A DNA stretch of 33,482 bases from a virus: the IMG/VR virus record IMGVR_UViG_3300034111_000131, positions 1 to 33,482 of that record; one strand, given 5' to 3'. Positions within the stretch are counted from its first letter, which is position 1. Each line of letters opens with the position of its first letter. A program made the position numbers and the translations under genes. Below are positions 29,110 through 33,482 of the stretch, piece by piece. Below the pieces are notes generated by a model. The model was given only the letters and a program-made list of their open reading frames with translations. It was not told where the DNA came from and searched no databases.

Positions 29110-30450
29110 TTAGTAAAATGCGTTCCAAGTTGTTCCGTTATATCCGTAGTGTTTGTTATCCGTGTTATCGTAGACAACCAATCCTGCGGCAGGTGATGCT
29201 ATTGCGTTGCGTTGCGTTGTGGTCATTCGTGGGGGTAGGAATCCTTTTGTTGTGCTTGTTAACTCAAGGATTGAACTTGCATTTGCTGCGGATTGATTAC
29301 CGATGCTTAATGCGGTTGCTATATAACTATTATTTCCCGATTGAGCGCCATTCAAGAAAATATATCCCGTTGCATTTTGATAAAGCGTTAGCGTTCCGTT
29401 AGGTCCGTCATTATTTAATTTTGCTCTTAAACTTCCTGCTGCATTTGTTAAAGAAAAATTTGAGTATGCGCCTGCTGCATTAAAGTTCCCGTTTGTATCA
29501 TACGTTATTGCGTATGTATTTGGAGCTACGAATCTCGCAGTACCATTGACGTCTAAACGGAAGCCTGCGTCTGTGGTGGTGTTGATGAGGACGTTGCCTG
29601 TAGAAAATATACGCATCCTTTCAGTTCCATTAGTTCTAAAAGCGTGTCTAGATTGATGGTCATAATCACCCGAACCATAAAGGTCTAATGTTTGCGTGTT
29701 TCCGTTGTTAAATAAACGTAATCTAAAATCAGATGAACCAATACCACTTGATGCAGTTTGAATCATTGCAGTTGCTCCGTTGCTTACAGAAAAGCTACTT
29801 AAAGACGTACCTACAATAGTCGTATTCCCCTGCACCCTCGCAGTACCATTGACGTCTAAACGGAAGCCTGCATCGGTTGTTGTGTTTATTAGGACGTTGC
29901 CGTTTGGAGATAAACGCATTCTTTCAGAAGCATTTGCATAGAAAGCAAGTATTTGTTTATTCGTGTAAAAATAGCCTATGTTTGGCAACGAAGTATGATT
30001 GGTTCCTCCAAGTCCGAACTCGCATATATTACCTGCATTATCTTTAACTCTAATTACAGTAGTCGCATTTGTTCCCGTGCTTAAATTACGGACATTTAAT
30101 CCTTCGAATGTAGAATCTATTGTTTTGACAATATCTACGTCAACACTTGGTGTACTCGTGCCAATACCCAAGCGGTTGTTTGTTGAATCCCAAAATAAAG
30201 ACGAACTCTGCTGCAACACATTCCCCGTACCTTGAAACAATACTCGTCCAACAGTACCCGAAGCTATCGGTGTAGTGCCGACTGTTAAGCCTGTGGGCGG
30301 TAGCGGTATTGCATCAATGAGTTCTTGACCAGTTATAGATCGTGTGACGTAGCTTCCACTCTCAATGGTGGATACTTCGATTAGGTCGGTTGCTTCCAAG
30401 TCGGCTCCCTTGGGAGTCATCTGGGATATCTTCTGTGTTCTAAATGCCAT
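29110..30450 (-). CDS. Tail fibre with internal repeats (possibly chimeric N-terminus)
   Basis: 446 residues. The N-terminus (QKISQMTPKGADLEATDLI) matches the gene at the left end. The shaft has two copies of a module containing GNVLINTTTDAGFRLDVNG, and the C-terminus reads FLPPRMTTTQRNAI then YDNTDNKHYGYNGTTWN, a hallmark ending of Bacteroidota phage fibres. The first 300 bases of the gene (30151-30450) differ in composition from the rest and come before a terminase of the second phage. The part 29110-30150 belongs to the main phage as well. The gene may thus be a join of two genomes. Confidence 0.8.
   Translation of the reverse strand: MAFRTQKISQMTPKGADLEATDLIEVSTIESGSYVTRSITGQELIDAIPLPPTGLTVGTTPIASGTVGRVLFQGTGNVLQQSSSLFWDSTNNRLGIGTSTPSVDVDIVKTIDSTFEGLNVRNLSTGTNATTVIRVKDNAGNICEFGLGGTNHTSLPNIGYFYTNKQILAFYANASERMRLSPNGNVLINTTTDAGFRLDVNGTARVQGNTTIVGTSLSSFSVSNGATAMIQTASSGIGSSDFRLRLFNNGNTQTLDLYGSGDYDHQSRHAFRTNGTERMRIFSTGNVLINTTTDAGFRLDVNGTARFVAPNTYAITYDTNGNFNAAGAYSNFSLTNAAGSLRAKLNNDGPNGTLTLYQNATGYIFLNGAQSGNNSYIATALSIGNQSAANASSILELTSTTKGFLPPRMTTTQRNAIASPAAGLVVYDNTDNKHYGYNGTTWNAFY
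29534..29568. repeat. Direct repeat in the fibre gene, copy 1
   Basis: A 35-bp stretch identical to 29837-29871 and 303 bp apart, encoding the repeated shaft segment (AGFRLDVNGTAR). Perfect DNA identity within a protein-level repeat implies recent duplication or gene conversion, and allows shaft-length change by recombination. Confidence 0.9.
29837..29871. repeat. Direct repeat in the fibre gene, copy 2
   Basis: Identical to 29534-29568. Beyond the 35 bp the two modules remain alike for about 40 bp but with synonymous changes, so the shared segment has been homogenised. Confidence 0.9.
30024..30150. repeat. 127-bp exact terminal direct repeat, right copy
   Basis: Identical to 1-127. The sequence to the left continues as fibre of the main phage. 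The sequence to the right leads into the second phage-like block, while the left copy leads into the rest of the main phage. It is thus a branch point. Confidence 0.97.
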
Positions 30451-30480
30451 ACCTATATTGCAAATTGTCAGCCAAATGTT
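30451..30480 (-). promoter_or_regulatory. Late start-abutting motif, degenerate copy 7
   Basis: GCAATATAGGT abuts the fibre ATG at 30450, with AACAT in the position of the AACAA box. It belongs to the second phage segment, so a related form of the signal exists there too. Confidence 0.4.
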
Positions 30481-31640
30481 TAGAAGGCGAAGTATGAGTC
30501 ATCGGTATAGTACTCCTGGCGTATGTGCGTGGCAGCGTAGCGGATGGCATCCATGGCATCATCGTACAGCTTCACGGGCTCATCCATGATTTGGTCACCC
30601 ACCTTTTTCCATTTGTAGTTCTCATACTCTTTCTTGATGCGTGGCTCATCCTCGCAGACCACTCCGAAGGTCTTGATGTTGTCGATGCCCTTCTTGACCA
30701 CCTTGTTGGCGTTCTGCACATCGTACCCAGCGTTGTTCATCTCGGCAATGATTTCAGGGCGAGCGTAGTCAGCCACGATAGTGACGTGCTTCTCAATGCC
30801 AAGGTCGCCCATCTTGTCGATGAGGTTGGTGGTGGTCAGGTAGCTCTCGTATATGACCGGCTCGATGTAGATGTCATTGTCGCACCAGTAGACTCGTATG
30901 AGTGCAGTCGGGTGATTGTATCCGAAGTCGAGTCCATACACGAAGTTGACGAACCTTGCCGGGCGATGCTTGACGAATGACCAATTCGAGTAGATGTTGC
31001 TCTTGCTGATGGCTTTCTCACCGAGCGCATAGATTTGATACAAGGCTTCATCGGTGCGCTTGAGGTCCTCAATCTGTCGCTTGATGCTGTCGGGCAAGAA
31101 TGGGTTGTCTTTATACGTTGACTTGATGATGATGCTCTCCTCCATCGGCAGCTCGTACAGCCAAGAGGATGACTCACTCGGGTTGTAGTCGAAGATTAGC
31201 TTCTGCTCGGTCCTCATGTTGAGCTGCTGAAAATCTTCGAACCATAGCTCATTGGCTTCATTGCACCAGCCAAGGTCACGCTTGCGCCCTCGAATCTTCT
31301 GCTCGTCATCCACGCTGAAGAACTCCACGATGGACCCATTGCTGAATGTGTAGATGTGCTCCGACTTGTTGTGGCTCTGCACGTCATATATCTCCATCGC
31401 CTTCATGATTTCAAAGAAGTCACGCATCACCGTTGCCCTCAAAGCTGGGAATGTTTTGCGCACGATGCTGACCACCTTGCCAGGATGTTGGAGGCAGTAC
31501 ACCACGATCATTTGGCAGAGCGAGTAGGTCTTGCTCGAGCGGCTTCCACCCTCATTGATGATGAAGCGCACACCAGGGTCAGCCAGTGCGGTGTAGTTCT
31601 TTTCGAAGATGACAGTGCTGTCGATTGTGATTTCAGCCAT
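30480..31640 (-). CDS. terL: Terminase large subunit of a second, related phage
   Basis: 386 residues, with GGSRSSKT Walker A, LGWCNEANEL Walker B and nuclease motifs GLDFGY, VADYARP and YDDAMDAIRYA. By eye it shares about four in five residues with the enzyme at 7130-8281, but the codons are more GC-rich (CTC, ATC, GAG, AAG in place of TTA, ATT, GAA, AAA). The fibre begins 29 bp downstream, whereas in the main phage two tail genes, the tape measure and another tail gene come between. A 78-bp upstream gap holds a TATATTTG box. Confidence 0.95.
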   Translation of the reverse strand: MAEITIDSTVIFEKNYTALADPGVRFIINEGGSRSSKTYSLCQMIVVYCLQHPGKVVSIVRKTFPALRATVMRDFFEIMKAMEIYDVQSHNKSEHIYTFSNGSIVEFFSVDDEQKIRGRKRDLGWCNEANELWFEDFQQLNMRTEQKLIFDYNPSESSSWLYELPMEESIIIKSTYKDNPFLPDSIKRQIEDLKRTDEALYQIYALGEKAISKSNIYSNWSFVKHRPARFVNFVYGLDFGYNHPTALIRVYWCDNDIYIEPVIYESYLTTTNLIDKMGDLGIEKHVTIVADYARPEIIAEMNNAGYDVQNANKVVKKGIDNIKTFGVVCEDEPRIKKEYENYKWKKVGDQIMDEPVKLYDDAMDAIRYAATHIRQEYYTDDSYFAF

Positions 31641-31701
31641 AGGTCAAAGTTTAGGCAATAGGGATGCTATACGAGTATTTCTCTCATATAGACACTTCCG
31701 A

Positions 31702-31709
31702 CAAATATA
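31702..31709 (-). promoter_or_regulatory. -7 box TATATTTG upstream of the second terL
   Basis: A perfect TAnnTTTG match in the 78-bp gap between small and large terminase genes of the second block. The leader would be about 55 nt. The main phage has no such gap; its two terminase genes are 1 bp apart. Confidence 0.5.
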
Positions 31710-31718
31710 GCAATAATA

Positions 31719-32147
31719 CTACTCTGTCGGTCTAATTATATTCACCTTCACCTCGGAGATGCTCTGCCCTCCAGAAGTGATGTCAGTCTTTTCAGTGAGA
31801 CCATTCAGTCGCTGAGTGATGGATGCATTGAACTGCCCAACCATGCCTCCTTGAATTTGGTCGTTTCGAATTTCATCGCTTATGCGCGTGCAGATTGTCG
31901 TAAACGCTGAATATCTCCCTCCAGTGTTTGCGAAATAATCGTGCACCACAAGACCATGATCGTGTGCAAATACTCTGAAGCCACTCATTGTAAGCGGTAC
32001 CTCCAGTGGAATCGGTTCAGCCTTCCCAGTCTTATTTGAAAGGGAATATTGATACCTTGGATTCTCTTTCACTTTCTTTCTATACTCAACGAAAAGCTGA
32101 TATAGGTCCTCTGGCTCTTCGAAGTTTCTTGGTCTACCAGTTTTCAT
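31719..32147 (-). CDS. terS: Terminase small subunit of the second phage
   Basis: 142 residues homologous to the protein at 8283-8714: start MKTGRPRNFEEPEDLYQLF, middle VPLTMSGFRVFAHDHG and a shared RLNGLTEKTDITSGG segment. The middle is more divergent than the ends. It overlaps the preceding gene by 4 bp, with no 64-residue gene in between. Its role is DNA recognition for packaging. Confidence 0.87.
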   Translation of the reverse strand: MKTGRPRNFEEPEDLYQLFVEYRKKVKENPRYQYSLSNKTGKAEPIPLEVPLTMSGFRVFAHDHGLVVHDYFANTGGRYSAFTTICTRISDEIRNDQIQGGMVGQFNASITQRLNGLTEKTDITSGGQSISEVKVNIIRPTE

Positions 32148-32620
32148 ATCAATCCTAATCCTTTTAGTTTACTTTCTGCCCAATCAAGTCCAGTCTTGCC
32201 ACCCCACAGAAGGAATGAAACGTATCCGCAGTCCTCTGGTGCTGAATCCTCGAATGTAGGTTCTGCCCTGGATAGGTATGAGTACATTCTCTTGATCGTA
32301 TCCACTGAAATGGGCTCTTGATTTGCGAGCTGCTGTCCCCGAATTTTTCCCACCTGCGTTGCGCACTTGTTGCCGAGTTCTTTGTTGAGCTCGATTCCTC
32401 TGCGTGCATTGTTGCGCACCGAATCAGGATAGTCTGAGTAGGTTTTCTCTGCGAATGCTGCTCTGAACTTCGAGAATGCGCTCATTTTTGACTCTTCCCA
32501 CATCGAATTGCACACAGCATATCGCTGGTCATTCTCTGGAAAGTCCTGGAGTGCTTCCTCATCGCCCATGCAGCGATTTAGAAACTCATCCTTGGTTTCG
32601 TTTGGTGTTGGCTTTGGCAT
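32144..32620 (-). CDS. Conserved phage protein of unknown function, second copy (158 aa)
   Basis: Homologue of 8889-9362 with both modules conserved: FLNRCMGDEEALQDFPENDQ then QRYAVCN, and YPDSVRNNARRGIELNKELG, EPISVDTIKRMYSYLSR and VSFLLWGGKTGLDWAESKL. The start at 32620 (MPKPTPNETKDEF) is set by alignment to its homologue; a longer frame to 32764 runs through the neighbouring gene and is not supported. It overlaps the 94-residue gene by 35 bp. Confidence 0.75.
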   Translation of the reverse strand: MPKPTPNETKDEFLNRCMGDEEALQDFPENDQRYAVCNSMWEESKMSAFSKFRAAFAEKTYSDYPDSVRNNARRGIELNKELGNKCATQVGKIRGQQLANQEPISVDTIKRMYSYLSRAEPTFEDSAPEDCGYVSFLLWGGKTGLDWAESKLKGLGLI

Positions 32621-32870
32621 TGGTTTTTCTTTTTCGTTTTGGTGTTGGTTCTGCTCTCGGAGCTTCCGTCTGCTCATCTGCCTCAATGCCCTCGTATCGA
32701 ATGCACTGCTCTGGTGCAGTTGTGGTCTCCTTTTCGAACAAATAGCCGAATCCGATGCTGACATAGTATCGGTATCTGTTCACATCTATATTGTCAACAA
32801 CCACTGTCATGTTTCCGAGCGTGGTATTCTTGACGATAGTCTTGCCCTTGTATTCATCTTTTATTTTCAT
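32586..32870 (-). CDS. Hypothetical protein with basic C-terminal tail, second copy (94 aa)
   Basis: Homologue of 9346-9633: identical first 13 residues (MKIKDEYKGKTIV), a conserved GFGYLFEKE segment and a basic tail PKRKRKTNAKANTK. The linker is different in length and sequence. Its start overlaps the sigma-like gene by 17 bp because the 57-residue membrane gene of the main phage is missing here. Confidence 0.75.
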   Translation of the reverse strand: MKIKDEYKGKTIVKNTTLGNMTVVVDNIDVNRYRYYVSIGFGYLFEKETTTAPEQCIRYEGIEADEQTEAPRAEPTPKRKRKTNAKANTKRNQG

Positions 32871-33387
32871 AGTGTATGGATTTAAGCGTGTTTTTTATGT
32901 CAGAGATTAGATAGTGTGCTGACGTCACTGGGATGTTGAAATACTGCGCCATTGATCGTGCTGTTGTCAGCCCCTTATCGAAGTATGCCTTGGCGACTGC
33001 AATCTTGACGTTGTCTGTCAGCCCATCTCGGTAGATGTCCACCGATGACTTCCATCCCTGGTATTGCTGTTCGATTGCGATTTTGTAGTTCAAATCCTCA
33101 TCATCATCGAAAGTGTCAGGAACTGCGATTTCTGATGCCAGGATTCGCTCGTCCTTGAAGCTGTTGACGTTTTTCCAGATGACTTGCCGCTTGATTGAGT
33201 TGAGGATATAGCTCTTGACCTTGCCGACATCCTCGGTGTTGTCATTGATTTCGAGGCAGTGAAGGTATGCGTTGGAGATGACCGTGTCGATAGTGAGTTT
33301 CGGATTGTACTTGGAGCAGAAATACCTGGTGTAGCGATACAACTCCTCATAGTGTGACGATATGTAGCGGTCAAGCGTTGCTTTCAT
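32854..33387 (-). CDS. Sigma-70-family-like factor of the second phage
   Basis: About 177 residues from MKATLDRYISSHYEELYRYT. Region 2-like (YFCSKYNPKLTIDTVISNAY, then VKSYILNSIKRQVIW) and region 4-like HTH (AVAKAYFDKGLTTARSMAQ, then YFNIPVTSAHYLISDI) align with the protein at 9783-10355. The acidic linker is divergent. The start at 33387 is chosen by alignment and overlaps the preceding gene by 17 bp. Conservation in both phages marks it as a core regulator. Confidence 0.7.
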   Translation of the reverse strand: MKATLDRYISSHYEELYRYTRYFCSKYNPKLTIDTVISNAYLHCLEINDNTEDVGKVKSYILNSIKRQVIWKNVNSFKDERILASEIAVPDTFDDDEDLNYKIAIEQQYQGWKSSVDIYRDGLTDNVKIAVAKAYFDKGLTTARSMAQYFNIPVTSAHYLISDIKNTLKSIHYENKR

Positions 33388-33482
33388 ACCAGTTGGTGAA
33401 ATCTTTGTACCAGATTTTGCGTCTGATTTGCGAGCAGAAGCACTCACGGTCGGGCTGTCCGGTCACGCTGACCTTGATAGCC
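33371..33482 (-). CDS. Small CxC protein of the second phage (partial at right end)
   Basis: The open frame enters from the window edge and gives 36 residues: VSVTGQPDRECFCSQIRRK, ending FTNWYESNA. It matches the C-terminal half of the 67-residue protein at 10321-10524 (VTGQYDNRCLCG, ending LQWFEANA). The N-terminal half lies beyond the window. As in the main phage, its end overlaps the sigma-like gene. Confidence 0.75.
   Translation of the reverse strand, partial: AIKVSVTGQPDRECFCSQIRRKIWYKDFTNWYESNA

Noticed and set aside
29110-30450. Diversity-generating retroelement target in the fibre
   Set aside because: No reverse transcriptase or adenine-mutagenised template repeat was found in the window; the repeats are exact shaft modules.
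30836-31177. Additional frames over the second large terminase
   Set aside because: GC-richer codons leave long open frames in other phases; Ser/Arg-rich translation and no start context.

Overview
The window looks like an almost complete, small siphovirus-type phage genome from a Bacteroidota (probably flavobacterial) host, joined at its right end to 3.3 kb of a second, related phage. The Bacteroidota assignment rests on promoters of the TTTG-N19-TAnnTTTG class (19497-19527, with further TAnnTTTG boxes at 10768, 17679, 26959 and 31702), A-rich start contexts without Shine-Dalgarno sequences, and the protein families seen. No integrase, tRNA, rRNA or CRISPR array was seen, so a lytic lifestyle is more likely than a temperate one.

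The first 127 bases are repeated exactly at 30024-30150, both times inside a tail-fibre gene, and the two copies diverge from the next base on. Closing the sequence on this repeat gives a circle of 30,023 bp with an intact in-frame fibre gene of 1338 nt and a full gene set. The stretch 30151-33482 then re-enters a homologous fibre start, large terminase, small terminase, a conserved phage protein, a small basic-tailed protein and a sigma-like protein. All are colinear homologues of 7130-10524 with different base composition. The simplest reading is an assembly branch between two co-occurring relatives. A real mosaic remains possible.

Layout of the main phage, read in the direction of transcription (minus strand, right to left). 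19460-10837 is the early/replication block: many small genes, a DnaA domain IV-like protein, a replication initiator-like protein, a RecA-fold helicase, a PP-loop enzyme, a C5-cytosine methyltransferase, NinG, ERF annealing protein, YqaJ exonuclease, an SSB-like protein and a small HTH-like protein, closed by a terminator at 10798-10832. 10751-8283 is a middle block: a membrane protein, a sigma-like factor, several small genes and the small terminase. 8281-1 plus 30023-29110 holds the large terminase, two large tail proteins, the tape measure, a tail-completion candidate and the fibre. 29097-28261 holds small structural genes. 26979-28281 is the only plus-strand segment, two mutually similar genes that may be tail assembly chaperones. 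26939-24400 has a protease-scaffold fusion, major capsid and probable tail tube. 24315-19745 has a small protein, portal, connector, two holin-like proteins, M15 endolysin, unimolecular spanin and a metallophosphoesterase.

Two observations stand out. First, a start-abutting motif, TTTAATATTGTT directly followed by ATG with an AACAA box exactly 29-30 nt upstream in most copies, precedes six late transcription units. Together with the phage sigma-like gene it suggests a phage-specific late promoter class making leaderless or nearly leaderless mRNAs. Second, an approximately 90-nt intergenic RNA at 17584-17673 has a hairpin, a 9-bp loop pseudoknot, an enclosing 6-bp stem and a U-tract, and its predicted 5' end lies just downstream of a TAnnTTTG box. 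Another structured intergenic element lies at 12078-12162.
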